Source: Lachnospiraceae bacterium (GTDB lineage Bacteria; Bacillota; Clostridia; Lachnospirales; Lachnospiraceae). Taken from it: DNA of 64,000 nt. Below, in pieces: positions 8,869 through 17,260 of this stretch; position 1 is the first letter of the stretch; each line of letters starts with the position of its first letter. Position numbers and translations under genes: made by a program. A model generated the notes under the pieces. It did not search any database. It saw nothing but the letters and a program-made list of their open reading frames with translations, and was not told the origin of the DNA. Location of the stretch: positions 102,035 to 166,034 of the forward strand of contig JAFLSY010000008.1 of assembly GCA_022510745.1 (NCBI GenBank), in the 5' to 3' direction.

Positions 8869-8897
8869 TTGAAACTTTTCCCGTATTGTGGTATCAT
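8869..8897 (+). promoter_or_regulatory. Promoter of the nitroreductase gene
   Basis: TTGAAA (8869-8874) and TATCAT (8892-8897) are spaced by 17 bases, 37 bases before the ATG, with AAAGGAGGG as ribosome binding site. Confidence 0.65.
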
Positions 8898-8933
8898 AAC
8901 CAAAGAAATAAGATTGCTTAAAGGAGGGTCTCC

Positions 8934-9473
8934 ATGACAGCCAATGATTGTATCCGAGGACGCAGAAGTATCAGACAGTTTACTGACAAACCGGTCCCCC
9001 ATGATGTACTTGCCTCCGTTGTTGAAACGGCATCCTATGCCCCCAGCTGGAAGCACACCCAGATTGTACGTTATATTGCACTGGAAGGAGAACTCAAGGA
9101 TAAAATTGCTGAGGAATGCACCTCCGCTTATGCAAAGAACGGTGAAATCATCAAGAACGCCCCCATGCTGATTGCTGTTACCTTTATTAAGAACCGCAGC
9201 GGTTTTGAAAGGGACGGTTCTTTCAGCACTCCTAAAGAGGGCGGCTGGCAGATGTTTGACACCGGCATTGCTGCAGAGGCCTTTTGTCTGGCAGCTTACG
9301 AGCAGGGACTTGGAACCGTTATTATGGGTATTTTTGATGATGCCAAGGCAGCTTCTCTTTTGGAACTTCCCGAAGACAGAGAATTGGCAGCTCTGATCCC
9401 CATCGGTTATCCCGCAGAGTCACCTGTTGCTCCCAAAAGAAAACCTGTAGAGGAATTATTATCATATAAATGA
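8934..9473 (+). CDS. Nitroreductase-family flavoprotein
   Basis: A 179-residue FMN-dependent NAD(P)H oxidoreductase of the nitroreductase fold. The FMN-binding RGRRSIRQFTDKPV lies at residues 8-21, ETASYAPSWKHTQ at about 31-43, and the late GLGTVIMGIFDD and LIPIGYPAE segments hold the second flavin contact. Proteins of this length and pattern are common in clostridia and usually act on quinones or nitro compounds; the natural substrate cannot be told. It is a single gene with its own promoter and terminator. Confidence 0.92.
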   Translation: MTANDCIRGRRSIRQFTDKPVPHDVLASVVETASYAPSWKHTQIVRYIALEGELKDKIAEECTSAYAKNGEIIKNAPMLIAVTFIKNRSGFERDGSFSTPKEGGWQMFDTGIAAEAFCLAAYEQGLGTVIMGIFDDAKAASLLELPEDRELAALIPIGYPAESPVAPKRKPVEELLSYK

Positions 9474-9480
9474 AACCAAG

Positions 9481-9511
9481 ATCGAAGAGATTGACATCTC
9501 TTCGATTTTTT
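9481..9511 (+). terminator. Intrinsic terminator between the nitroreductase gene and pyrB
   Basis: A perfect 10-base stem (9481-9490 with 9497-9506), a six-base loop and a run of T. It begins 7 bases after the nitroreductase stop. Confidence 0.93.
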
Positions 9512-9526
9512 AAGGTGAAAAGTTGG

Positions 9527-9567
9527 AATGTTCCATTCAAATATTGAATTGATGTCCGCCAAAGGCG
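9527..9567 (+). promoter_or_regulatory. Palindrome-rich pyrB leader
   Basis: The short stretch between the terminator and pyrB holds nested palindromes: GGAATGTTCC at about 9526-9535, ATTCAA/TTGAAT at 9535-9549, and CCGCC/GGCGG at about 9556-9567, which sits next to the pyrB ribosome binding site. I see no PyrR binding loop and no clear -35/-10 pair. It may be an operator or a translational control stem. Confidence 0.35.
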
Positions 9568-9584
9568 GGCAGGGAGGTGTAAGT

Positions 9585-10502
9585 ATGAAACATTTAATGA
9601 GTCCCCTGGATTTTACCACTGAGGAACTGGAAGAGCTTTTTAAACTGGCAAAGGATATTGAACAAAATCCTGCCAAGTATGCCCATGCCTGCTCCGGTAA
9701 AGTAATGGCAACCTGCTTTTACGAACCCAGTACCCGTACACGCTTAAGCTTTGAATCCGCCATGCTGCATCTGGGCGGACAAGTTCTGGGCTTCTCCGAT
9801 GCCGCCAGTTCTTCCGCTGCAAAAGGTGAGAGTGTATCCGATACCATCCGTATCATTTCCTGCTATGCAGATATCTGTGCCATGCGCCATCCTAAGGAGG
9901 GTGCTCCCATGGTTGCAGCAGAGAAATCAGGCATTCCCGTTATCAATGCAGGCGACGGCGGCCACCAGCATCCCACACAGACTCTGACGGACCTGCTCAC
10001 TATACATAGTTTAAAGGGCAGGCTGGATAATCTGACCATCGGTCTGTGCGGCGATCTGAAATTCGGCCGTACCGTCCACTCCCTGATCCATGCACTGGTA
10101 CGCTATCCCAATATCCGCTTTATCTTTATCTCCCCTGAGGAATTGAAGGTACCGGATTATATTACCGATATGCTAAAGGAAAAGAATATCCCCTACGAGG
10201 AAGTCATCCGTCTGGAAAATGTTATGCCTTCCTTGGATTTACTGTATATGACCAGAGTACAGAAGGAACGTTTCTTCAACGAAGAGGACTATGTCCGCCT
10301 GAAGGATTTTTATATACTCGATACCGCCAAGATGGAACTGGCCAGACAGGATATGCTCGTACTTCATCCCCTTCCCAGAGTCAACGAAATTTCCGTAGAA
10401 GTGGACGAAGACCCCAGAGCCGTCTATTTTAAACAAGCCCAGTACGGCGTTTATGTACGCATGGCCTTGATTCTGACGCTGCTTGGCATCACAGTGGATT
10501 AA
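9585..10502 (+). CDS. pyrB: Aspartate carbamoyltransferase, catalytic chain
   Basis: Condenses carbamoyl phosphate and aspartate, committing carbon to pyrimidines. The 305-residue protein shows the carbamoyl-phosphate site [15 protein letters not shown] near residues 46-60, [17 protein letters not shown] near 126, the aspartate-binding [10 protein letters not shown] segment, and HPLPRVNEI. The ATG at 9585 follows GGGAGGTG; a further upstream ATG at 9528 lacks such a site and would add 19 unrelated residues. It is followed 13 bases later by pyrI, so the enzyme is the regulated hetero-oligomer. Confidence 0.96.
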   Translation: MKHLMSPLDFTTEELEELFKLAKDIEQNPAKYAHACSGKVMATCFYEPSTRTRLSFESAMLHLGGQVLGFSDAASSSAAKGESVSDTIRIISCYADICAMRHPKEGAPMVAAEKSGIPVINAGDGGHQHPTQTLTDLLTIHSLKGRLDNLTIGLCGDLKFGRTVHSLIHALVRYPNIRFIFISPEELKVPDYITDMLKEKNIPYEEVIRLENVMPSLDLLYMTRVQKERFFNEEDYVRLKDFYILDTAKMELARQDMLVLHPLPRVNEISVEVDEDPRAVYFKQAQYGVYVRMALILTLLGITVD

Positions 10503-10515
10503 AGGAGGAAGAGCG

Positions 10516-10950
10516 ATGTTAAATGTAGGAAAAATAGAAGAAGGTTTTGTACTGGACCATATTAAAGCCGGAAAGAGCATGGATATTTACGAACATCTGC
10601 AGCTAGGCAAACTGGACTGCACCGTGGCCATCATTAAGAATGCCCGCAGTGAAAAAATGGGAAAAAAAGACATCTTGAAAGTAGAATGTGATATTAACCA
10701 GCTGAATTTGGATGTACTGGCCTTCATCGACCACAATATTACCGTCAACGTGATCAAGGACGGAGAAATTGTGGATAAGAAAGAACTGGTGCTTCCTAAA
10801 ATGATCAAAAATGTGATTCGCTGCAAAAATCCCCGCTGCATTACCTCCATTGAGCAGGAACTGCCGCATATTTTTGTGCTCTCCGATGAAAAGAAAGAAA
10901 TTTACCGCTGCAAATACTGTGAAGAGAAAGCGGCTCCCATGTTCAAATAA
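10516..10950 (+). CDS. pyrI: Aspartate carbamoyltransferase, regulatory chain
   Basis: A 144-residue allosteric subunit that binds nucleotides and links catalytic trimers through zinc. The N-terminal domain (MLNVGKIEEGFVLDHIKAGK) and the C-terminal zinc site (CKNPRC, then CKYC) are both intact, matching the C-x4-C and C-x2-C pattern. AAAGGAGGAAGAGCG just before the ATG at 10516 fixes the start. Its terminator is buried in the 3' end of the converging gene. Confidence 0.96.
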   Translation: MLNVGKIEEGFVLDHIKAGKSMDIYEHLQLGKLDCTVAIIKNARSEKMGKKDILKVECDINQLNLDVLAFIDHNITVNVIKDGEIVDKKELVLPKMIKNVIRCKNPRCITSIEQELPHIFVLSDEKKEIYRCKYCEEKAAPMFK

Positions 10951-10952
10951 GT

Positions 10953-11723
10953 TTATCTGTAAAGCTCTGCTTCTAAGCAGAGCTTTCCTTTTTTTGTTTC
11001 ATATTTCACACCCAGGAACACAAATTTGCCATATCCTCTGACATTTACGGTTTCCCCGGGCTTTAGTATACGGCTATTGTTTTCCACAAGGCGGCCGTCC
11101 ACATAGACTCTGGCGCTCTGAAACAGCGCCAGACTTTCATTTCTGGATATTTGATAGAGCTTGGACAAACAGCCATCCAGGCGCAGGGAACTTGTCAGCA
11201 CTTCTTTGATCTCGGGCTCGTCTGCTTTCGTGCCCTCCATCCCCTCCACTACTCGACATGCCACATGGGTATGTTTGATCTGTGTAAGATTTTCACAAAT
11301 AAATTCCTCCATAGAAGAAAGGCAGTACAGATATCCTTCCCGCTCCCCCACCCGGATATCCCCGATACATCCTCGCTCGATTCCCAAATTCATCAACGCT
11401 CCCAGAAAATCCCTGTGAGAAAAATCGTCGGAAAACTTGGAAAGCAGGGGCTTCACATGAAGACAGGATATGGGATAGTCTTCCGTATAACCGAATTCCT
11501 CTGGCGAACCGAAGCGTATGATCTTCCGTTCTGCTCTTTCATCCCCTCCAAATAAAGCAGGATGGGAAAACAAAAGCTCTTTTTCCATCCTGTAATACGC
11601 ATCCAGCTCCGCCAGCCCCAGAAAAGCGCTAAAGGTGTAAATATTCTGCCTATAGGACTTTTCCGCCAGCTCTTTTAGCCGTTTCTGCAATTGTATGATA
11701 TCTTTTTCCGAATTTAATGCCAT
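10953..11723 (-). CDS. ylmH: YlmH-type S4-domain RNA-binding protein
   Basis: A 256-residue protein of the YlmH family, which binds ribosome-associated RNA and in Gram-positives is linked to cell division and ribosome rescue. The N-terminal part has FLGLAELDAYYRMEKE and GIERGCIGDIRV; the S4 domain at about residues 180-245 reads RLDGCLSKLYQISRNESLAL, then VYVDGRLVENNSRILKPGE. The ATG at 11723 is 2 bases past the stop of the ZIP gene; the frame is open further upstream only because it runs over that gene. In other genomes ylmH lies in the division cluster; here it is last in a metal-transport operon. Confidence 0.88.
   Translation of the reverse strand: MALNSEKDIIQLQKRLKELAEKSYRQNIYTFSAFLGLAELDAYYRMEKELLFSHPALFGGDERAERKIIRFGSPEEFGYTEDYPISCLHVKPLLSKFSDDFSHRDFLGALMNLGIERGCIGDIRVGEREGYLYCLSSMEEFICENLTQIKHTHVACRVVEGMEGTKADEPEIKEVLTSSLRLDGCLSKLYQISRNESLALFQSARVYVDGRLVENNSRILKPGETVNVRGYGKFVFLGVKYETKKGKLCLEAELYR
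10961..10995 (+). terminator. pyrBI terminator embedded in the ylmH 3' end
   Basis: AAAGCTCTGC (10961-10970) pairs perfectly with GCAGAGCTTT (10977-10986) and is followed by CC and seven T. The whole hairpin lies inside the last codons of the minus-strand ylmH gene, which ends at 10953. Confidence 0.9.
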
Positions 11724-11725
11724 AG

Positions 11726-12514
11726 CTACCCCAATGCCACATCCAATATCATCATCAGTAAAAAACCGACCAGTACACCGATGGTACCCGCATGGGAATG
11801 TTCCCCCAAATGCGCCTCCGGTATCAATTCTTCCACCACCACATAAATCATGGCGCCGGCCGCAAAGGATAAAAGCCAGGGCATATAGGGCACCAACAAA
11901 GCAGCTAAGAGTACCGTCAGAATACCGAAGATCGGCTCCACAATACCGGACAAACAGCCGCATAAGAAAGCCTTTCCGGCTGTAGTTCCTTCCTTTTTTA
12001 ACGGCAGGGAAATAGCCGCTCCTTCCGGAAAATTCTGAATACCGATACCGATCGCCAGTGCAAAAGCAGCTGCATAAGCGGCACCGCCGCCCTCTAAGGC
12101 CGCATTGGCAAAAGCCAACCCCATGGCCATTCCTTCCGGAATGTTGTGGAGCGTTACGGCAAATACCATCAAAGTTGTTCTATGCAGAGAAGTCCTGGGG
12201 CCCTCCGCCTCTCTCTCCCCTATATGCAGATGGGGAATCAACTTATCCATCAGCAGCAAAAAGCAGGCTCCCAAAGCAAATCCGCCGGCTGCGGGTACCC
12301 AGCCGATACTGCCGGTTTCCTCCGCCTGCTCAATGGCCGGCATCAAAAGTGACCACACACTTGCGGCAATCATCACACCTGCCGCAAATCCCAGAAAAGA
12401 TTTGTGCACAGATTCCTTCATTTCCTTTCTGAAAAAAAAGACCACAGCTGCACCAAGTGTAGTCATGAGCCAGGCAAAACCGGTTCCCTCCAGAGCCAGC
12501 ACTATAGTACTCAT
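11726..12514 (-). CDS. ZIP-family divalent metal transporter
   Basis: A 262-residue integral membrane protein with about eight helices. The ZIP metal path motifs are present: VTLHNIPEGMAMGLAFA in helix 4 and GIGIQNFPEGAAISLPL in helix 5, and a short His-containing loop (PHLHIGEREAEG) lies between helices 3 and 4. ZIP proteins carry zinc, iron or manganese into the cytoplasm. It sits 8 bases downstream of a CobW-like GTPase and below a His-rich CobW GTPase, so zinc or a related metal is the likely cargo. Confidence 0.9.
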   Translation of the reverse strand: MSTIVLALEGTGFAWLMTTLGAAVVFFFRKEMKESVHKSFLGFAAGVMIAASVWSLLMPAIEQAEETGSIGWVPAAGGFALGACFLLLMDKLIPHLHIGEREAEGPRTSLHRTTLMVFAVTLHNIPEGMAMGLAFANAALEGGGAAYAAAFALAIGIGIQNFPEGAAISLPLKKEGTTAGKAFLCGCLSGIVEPIFGILTVLLAALLVPYMPWLLSFAAGAMIYVVVEELIPEAHLGEHSHAGTIGVLVGFLLMMILDVALG

Positions 12515-12522
12515 AAAACCTC

Positions 12523-13452
12523 CTAATTAAAGCTGATTACTTCATTTTTGGGGGCCTTCGCCTTTTCCACACTGACAGCGTGCAGAACAGGTCCCTCTCC
12601 CCTGTAATCCTCCCAATATTCCTTCTCCACCTTTGCCCGTACTCTTACCCATTCCTTCTGGGCCAGATCCTCCGCTCCGGCATATTCACAGGCATAACCC
12701 AAGAAGGCCATATCGTCGGCACAGCAGGTCATGGCCATCCGTCCCGGAACAAAATATCCTTTGGGAAAGCTTTCCGGTCGCAGAACCATGGCAACAAATT
12801 CCACAGTCTTTCCTGCGTAACGCTCCAGATGCTCCATACTGTCCAGATACCAGATTCCGTAACCATAATCATCCAGTTTGAGCACCTCCGCTTTCAGATC
12901 ATAGGGCAGATCGTCCTCCATGATCGAATTGATCTCGCCGTTAGCATCTTCAAAAATAATCTCGGCTTTGGGATTGACCGCTTTGACATTCCGCTTGTAG
13001 CTGCTTAAATCCTGAATGCCGTCACAGCGGTTAAAAATGATCATTTCCGAGTTCCGTATCATCTCGGCCAACAGAGAACGCATATTGGTGTAATACATGG
13101 GAAAGGTGGAGCCATCGATGGTCGTAATCTGCTGCTCAACTTTCCAGTGCCAAGGCAGCTTCATGTTCTTAAAATTCCACATTCCGTTATATTCTATGAT
13201 AATCCGCTCCGGCCTGTGCTTCTTTTCCAATTCGATAAGACGGCTGGGCGTAAAATCGGACTCCTCCTCTATTACCTCTACTACGGAACGACTCCTTCTT
13301 AACAGCTCCGGATCATATTCTATTTCTCCTTCTTCACAGAGAAGAATCAGTGTCTTTCCCTTCATCTGAAAATAAGGCTGTGCCAGCGTATAAGTAATAA
13401 ACTCTGTCTTACCACTCTCCAGAAATCCGTTGATGATATAAACCGCTTTCAT
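12523..13452 (-). CDS. CobW-like GTPase, second copy
   Basis: A 309-residue P-loop protein starting MKAVYIINGFLESGKTEFI, with GxxxxGKT at residues 9-16. Further segments (ERIIIEYNGMW near 84-94, IIFNRCDGIQDL near 145) look like Walker B and a degenerate NKxD (NRCD). The C-terminal half (FVAMVLRPESFPKGYFVPGRMAMTCC split over residues 217-245) resembles the domain that follows CobW GTPases of the TIGR03943/permease-associated group. CobW proteins are metallochaperones that hand metal to targets on GTP hydrolysis. It starts 5 bases after the His-rich CobW gene, so the two are co-expressed and may work as a pair. Confidence 0.82.
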   Translation of the reverse strand: MKAVYIINGFLESGKTEFITYTLAQPYFQMKGKTLILLCEEGEIEYDPELLRRSRSVVEVIEEESDFTPSRLIELEKKHRPERIIIEYNGMWNFKNMKLPWHWKVEQQITTIDGSTFPMYYTNMRSLLAEMIRNSEMIIFNRCDGIQDLSSYKRNVKAVNPKAEIIFEDANGEINSIMEDDLPYDLKAEVLKLDDYGYGIWYLDSMEHLERYAGKTVEFVAMVLRPESFPKGYFVPGRMAMTCCADDMAFLGYACEYAGAEDLAQKEWVRVRAKVEKEYWEDYRGEGPVLHAVSVEKAKAPKNEVISFN

Positions 13453-13457
13453 TCCTC

Positions 13458-14648
13458 TTAATTCCTTCCAAATAATGCTTCCAGCTTATCCTCTTTTAAC
13501 TCAGCACCGATAACGCACAGCTTACCGGTTACCTGAGGCTTTCCTCTTCGGATATCGCTCTCACCCGGCACGTAATCAAAATAAATCCACTCGCCTTCTG
13601 CTGCAGCTACCATGCCTTTCGCACGCAGGATCATGCCGTAATCACCGCTGTCCAATGCATCCAGCAATCCTGAAATTTCCTCCTCATTATATACGGCCGG
13701 AGTTTCCCTGCCCCAGCTGGAGAACACCTCATCCGCATGGTGATGGTGGTGCTCATGGTCATGATCGTGATGGTGATGATGCTCATGGTCATGAGCATGG
13801 TCATGTCCGTCATGGTGATGCTCATGATCGTGGTCGTGTTCATCTCCGTGATGGTGATGGTGATGCTCATGGTCATACTCATCTCCGTGGTGGTGATGCT
13901 CATGATCGTGGCAGCCGCAGGTGCAGCCTTCCCCATGCTCATGCTCATGATCATGGTGGTGGTGCTCGTGAGCATCGTGGTGATGGTGTTCATGGTCATG
14001 CTCATGTTCATGAGCCTGCTCCATCAGCTCCTTGATCATATCCTCCAGTTTGTCCGCACCCTCAATAGTCTTTAAAATATCCGTACCCTGCAGTTCCTCC
14101 CAAGGAGTAGTAATGATAGTAGCTTCTTTATTATACTCCCTTAGCATGGAGATACAGGTTTCTAACTTCTCCTGACTCATCCCTGCAGTACGGCTTAAAA
14201 TAATGGTTCCCGCATAGGCAATCTGATTGCAGAAGAACTCCCCGAAATTCTTAATATACATTTTGCACTTTCCGGCGTCTACAACTGCAACCGCAGAATT
14301 TACTTCCACTTCAATATCTGCAGCCACATTCTCTACCGCACGGATCACGTCGGAAAGCTTGCCCACTCCCGAAGGCTCAATCAGCACACGCTCCGGCGTA
14401 TAAGTAGTCAAGACTTCTTTTAACGAGGTACCGAAATCCCCCACCAGAGAACAGCAGATACAGCCGGAATTCATCTCCTTAATTTCAATGCCGGCTTCCT
14501 TTAAAAACCCGCCGTCAATACCGATTTCACCAAATTCGTTTTCAATCAGCACTACTTTTGTATCCGCCAGTGCTTCCTTTAACAACTTTTTGATCAAAGT
14601 CGTTTTTCCTGCTCCTAAAAAGCCGGAAAAAATATCTATCTTTGTCAT
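13458..14648 (-). CDS. CobW-family GTPase with a long His/Asp/Glu-rich metal-binding insert
   Basis: A 396-residue CobW metallochaperone. The P-loop GFLGAGKTTLIKKLLKEA (about 8-25), the family metal site SGCICCSLVGDFG (CxCC, about 61-73) and LIEPSGVGKL are intact; the NKxD motif is replaced by SRTA. Residues about 210-306 are almost entirely His, Asp and Glu (runs such as HEHHHHD), with a CTCGCHD core; this should bind many zinc- or nickel-type ions. A short CobW C-terminal domain follows. Start at 14648 follows AAAGGTGG. It heads an operon with a second CobW GTPase and a ZIP importer, so I infer a zinc storage and delivery role. The His-rich DNA is highly repetitive. Confidence 0.92.
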   Translation of the reverse strand: MTKIDIFSGFLGAGKTTLIKKLLKEALADTKVVLIENEFGEIGIDGGFLKEAGIEIKEMNSGCICCSLVGDFGTSLKEVLTTYTPERVLIEPSGVGKLSDVIRAVENVAADIEVEVNSAVAVVDAGKCKMYIKNFGEFFCNQIAYAGTIILSRTAGMSQEKLETCISMLREYNKEATIITTPWEELQGTDILKTIEGADKLEDMIKELMEQAHEHEHDHEHHHHDAHEHHHHDHEHEHGEGCTCGCHDHEHHHHGDEYDHEHHHHHHGDEHDHDHEHHHDGHDHAHDHEHHHHHDHDHEHHHHHADEVFSSWGRETPAVYNEEEISGLLDALDSGDYGMILRAKGMVAAAEGEWIYFDYVPGESDIRRGKPQVTGKLCVIGAELKEDKLEALFGRN

Positions 14649-14691
14649 TCTATTTCCACCTTTCCATAATATATCCTTTTGCACTTAGTAT

Positions 14692-14720
14692 ATTGTGAAA
14701 CACTTTCCCCCGAATGTCAA
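14692..14720 (-). promoter_or_regulatory. Promoter of the CobW/ZIP operon
   Basis: On the minus strand TTGACA (14715-14720) and CACAAT (14692-14697) are spaced by 17 bases, 44 bases upstream of the first GTPase start. Confidence 0.65.
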
Positions 14721-14734
14721 GAAAGCGCATGGGA

Positions 14735-14757
14735 ATTTTATAATCGTTTTATAAAAT
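14735..14757. promoter_or_regulatory. AT-rich perfect palindrome upstream of the CobW/ZIP promoter
   Basis: ATTTTATAA at 14735-14743 and TTATAAAAT at 14749-14757 form a perfect 9-base inverted repeat with a 5-base spacer. It lies just upstream of the -35 box and just after the stop of the lipoprotein gene. It could be an operator of the metal operon or a weak terminator of the gene before it; it lacks a proper T run. It does not match the usual Zur or Fur box. Confidence 0.45.
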
Positions 14758-14761
14758 GTTT

Positions 14762-15280
14762 TTAGATAGGTATGCACAGATAGGACCTCTTTTCATAAGG
14801 AAAATCTTCCTTCTTTATCAATGAGATATTATAAAAACACAGCCAATCTCCCTCTTTTGCCTCTACGGTTTCCTTATGCGTATAATCAATAATCACTACC
14901 AATATATTGTCATTATAAGCAATTTCCTGAATATCGTAGGACGGTACTGGCTTGGCATGTCCCATAGTTCCATCAGTCTGTACATAGAGCATGTACTCCT
15001 CAAAGTCCACAGCGTCTTCATCTAAATCAATTCCAAGCGTTTCTTCCAGTGATAATAAATCCTCCTCTGTATTGATGATGACTTTCTCATCATAACCACC
15101 GGCCTGAGACATAAAATTCTCTTCTTCTAAATAAGTGTACCCTTTTGCAAAGGTTTCAAATTCCACTCTGGGATCCTCATCCGAAACACCTGAAAATGTA
15201 ACATCAGAACACGGATAGGCACAGCCGGTCAGCAAAACAATGCCCAAGGCTGCTGTCAATATCAGCATTCTATTCTTCAC
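14762..15280 (-). CDS. Hypothetical lipoprotein
   Basis: A 172-residue protein with a lipoprotein signal: MKNRMLILTAALGIVLLTGC, with the lipidated Cys at about residue 20. I choose the GTG at 15280, preceded by GGGAGGAATAACT, over an upstream ATG that would give a long non-signal N-terminus. The mature part is acidic (DLDEDAVDFEEYML; VEAKEGDWLCFYNIS) and matches no family I recognise. It is exposed on the outer face of the membrane. It lies between a chemoreceptor and a metal operon, each separated from it by its own signals. Confidence 0.7.
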   Translation of the reverse strand: MKNRMLILTAALGIVLLTGCAYPCSDVTFSGVSDEDPRVEFETFAKGYTYLEEENFMSQAGGYDEKVIINTEEDLLSLEETLGIDLDEDAVDFEEYMLYVQTDGTMGHAKPVPSYDIQEIAYNDNILVVIIDYTHKETVEAKEGDWLCFYNISLIKKEDFPYEKRSYLCIPI

Positions 15281-15330
15281 AGTTATTCCTCCCAAACAAA
15301 ATGTTTTACTCTTGCAATACACATAAAACG

Positions 15331-15372
15331 CAAAAAGCAGCGCCCTCATCCCGGTAGAGAAGGCGCTATTTT
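15331..15372 (-). terminator. Terminator after the chemoreceptor gene
   Basis: On the minus strand AGCGCC (rc of 15362-15367) pairs with GGCGCT (rc of 15339-15344), with further pairing inside, followed by GCTTTTTGCG. It starts 14 bases after the chemoreceptor stop. Confidence 0.7.
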
Positions 15373-15381
15373 TAACCACAG

Positions 15382-17106
15382 CTATTCCAGTTTAAACTTA
15401 TTGACTTCGTTATTCAGCTGCTCCGCAACCGTCATATTGGAATTGGCTTCTTCTCCAATGGTCCCCATACCCGTGGTTATCTCTGCAGTATTTTGCGCTA
15501 CATTGACAATGCCCCCGGCACTTTCCGCCATAGCTGTATTTACTGCAGTGATCGCATCCTTGATATAGTCAATATTGTGTCTTAACTGCTCGCTTTCATT
15601 GGCAAAATTCTGCATCATCGCATTCATGTCGCCTACGTCGTTTCTATAATTCCCGCTGGTCTCCATCAGCCGTTCATAGCCGCGCATAGCTGTTTCATCC
15701 AGAAAGCTCAGCATAGCCTCTGCTTTTTCCGCCAATTCGTTAACCGCCGTGATAACTTCATCACTCACATCCTGAATCCTTGATGCAGCAGAAGTCGTAT
15801 CCGACGCCAACTTGGCAATCTCGCTTGCCACTACCGCAAAGCCCTTTCCTGCTTCTCCGGCCCTCGCAGCCTCAATACTGGCATTTAAGGACAGTAAATT
15901 CGTCTGGTCCGCAATATTGATGATATTGGTAGTCAAGGCGCTGATCTCGGTAACAGCCCTGGACTTTTCTATCTTCTCATTTACCGAAGATGCCATTTCC
16001 TGTGCCTGACTCTTGGCCCTTGTCTGCTCCTCCTCTGCTTTGACATAGATTTGAGCTGCTTTTGACATCGTCTCATCTGAGGATTTCTTTCCAGCGTTTG
16101 CATCAGAAGAAATATGTTCTATCGCATGATAAACATCGCCTATTGCTTCGCTGATCTGACTTAAAGAAGCACTGGTCTCCTCTATGGCCGCACTCATCTC
16201 TTCCATAGTTGCGGAGACATCCGTAATGCTATCTTCCGCACCGGTAATGCTCTGCACCACATTTTTGGAAGAAGCAGTCAACTGTCTGGAATTACCCGCA
16301 ATGTTTAACATAATCTGTCTAATATACTCTAGCAGGGCATTCACATTACCCGCAATCAGCTCCATTTCATCTCCGGTGTTGACATCCAACTTCTGCGTCA
16401 GATCACCCTCGCTATGTACCATATCGTACACTTTCCGATCCACCCTGCGAAGGCTGCGCATGATCCCTCCTACCAATAATCCTAATATTATCAGCGCTGC
16501 TGCCAAACAGACAGCGGAAATACCCACCACTTGTACTAATATGGCATTTAACCTTCCCACCACAGGGGAGGCGTCATAATCACACCCCAAAACACCTACT
16601 ATATTTCCGGTGCTGTCTACAATAGGCTTATATACGGAAATCAGATCCCCATCCGAAGTGGAGTCTATATAATCCTGTACATAGGCCTTTCCCGCAAATA
16701 CATCTGACATTTCTCCATAGGAAACCTCAAAAACATCCCCCACCTTATGCTGTGCGGAAGTGTCATCGGAATCCACGCCGTAATACACTTGCTTGCCGTC
16801 CGTATACAGTGTATACAAAAAGGCGATACCGCAGTCCTTCTGAATATCCCGCATGGTGGCCATAAGCACCTGATAATCCTCCGTACCCTCGCAACCGGGC
16901 TCCAAAGTACTTACCAAATCTCCGTCAATCACCTTTATGGCAACGTTCGCCGACATCTCAGCCTCTTCCACACCCATCTCAACCATTCCCTCATGGGTAT
17001 GTCTGTAAGAGGTAATGCCCAGAATCAGACAAAGCAAAATGATCAACGCACTGACCGGAAGCATGATTTTCGTTCTGACACTCATTTTCCTCACTTTTTG
17101 TTTCAT
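15382..17106 (-). CDS. Methyl-accepting chemotaxis protein
   Basis: A 574-residue transmembrane chemoreceptor. A membrane helix lies at about 13-31, an extracellular Cache-like sensor at about 32-190 ([37 protein letters not shown]), a second helix at about 192-216, HAMP to about 270, and the signalling coiled coil with the CheA/CheW hairpin near [20 protein letters not shown] and [16 protein letters not shown]. It senses a small ligand outside and controls a histidine kinase. Start at 17106 follows GGGGGATC. No che or flagellar gene is in the window. A plausible promoter upstream is TTGCTT-17-TAAAGT. Confidence 0.95.
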   Translation of the reverse strand: MKQKVRKMSVRTKIMLPVSALIILLCLILGITSYRHTHEGMVEMGVEEAEMSANVAIKVIDGDLVSTLEPGCEGTEDYQVLMATMRDIQKDCGIAFLYTLYTDGKQVYYGVDSDDTSAQHKVGDVFEVSYGEMSDVFAGKAYVQDYIDSTSDGDLISVYKPIVDSTGNIVGVLGCDYDASPVVGRLNAILVQVVGISAVCLAAALIILGLLVGGIMRSLRRVDRKVYDMVHSEGDLTQKLDVNTGDEMELIAGNVNALLEYIRQIMLNIAGNSRQLTASSKNVVQSITGAEDSITDVSATMEEMSAAIEETSASLSQISEAIGDVYHAIEHISSDANAGKKSSDETMSKAAQIYVKAEEEQTRAKSQAQEMASSVNEKIEKSRAVTEISALTTNIINIADQTNLLSLNASIEAARAGEAGKGFAVVASEIAKLASDTTSAASRIQDVSDEVITAVNELAEKAEAMLSFLDETAMRGYERLMETSGNYRNDVGDMNAMMQNFANESEQLRHNIDYIKDAITAVNTAMAESAGGIVNVAQNTAEITTGMGTIGEEANSNMTVAEQLNNEVNKFKLE

Positions 17107-17260
17107 ATCAGATCCCCCTTTTTTACCTTTGACAAACAGTGTATCTATCTAATACTTTACCGAAATATAAAACGAAAAGCAATCCTTTTAACTAAAAGCT
17201 GACCGGGTATACCTGTTGTCCTCATATAAGCTTTTTCATATGAAGTTTTGCATAATTTTA

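Noticed and set aside
11724..11963. Longer N-terminus for the ylmH protein
   Set aside because: It overlaps the ZIP transporter gene and reads as Cys/Gly-rich text unlike the family; the ATG at 11723 fits.
13631..14075. Several long open frames on both strands across the His-rich part of the CobW gene
   Set aside because: They come from the repetitive CAT/CAC/GAC codons and read as Met/Thr or Asp/Gly runs; only the CobW frame has family motifs.
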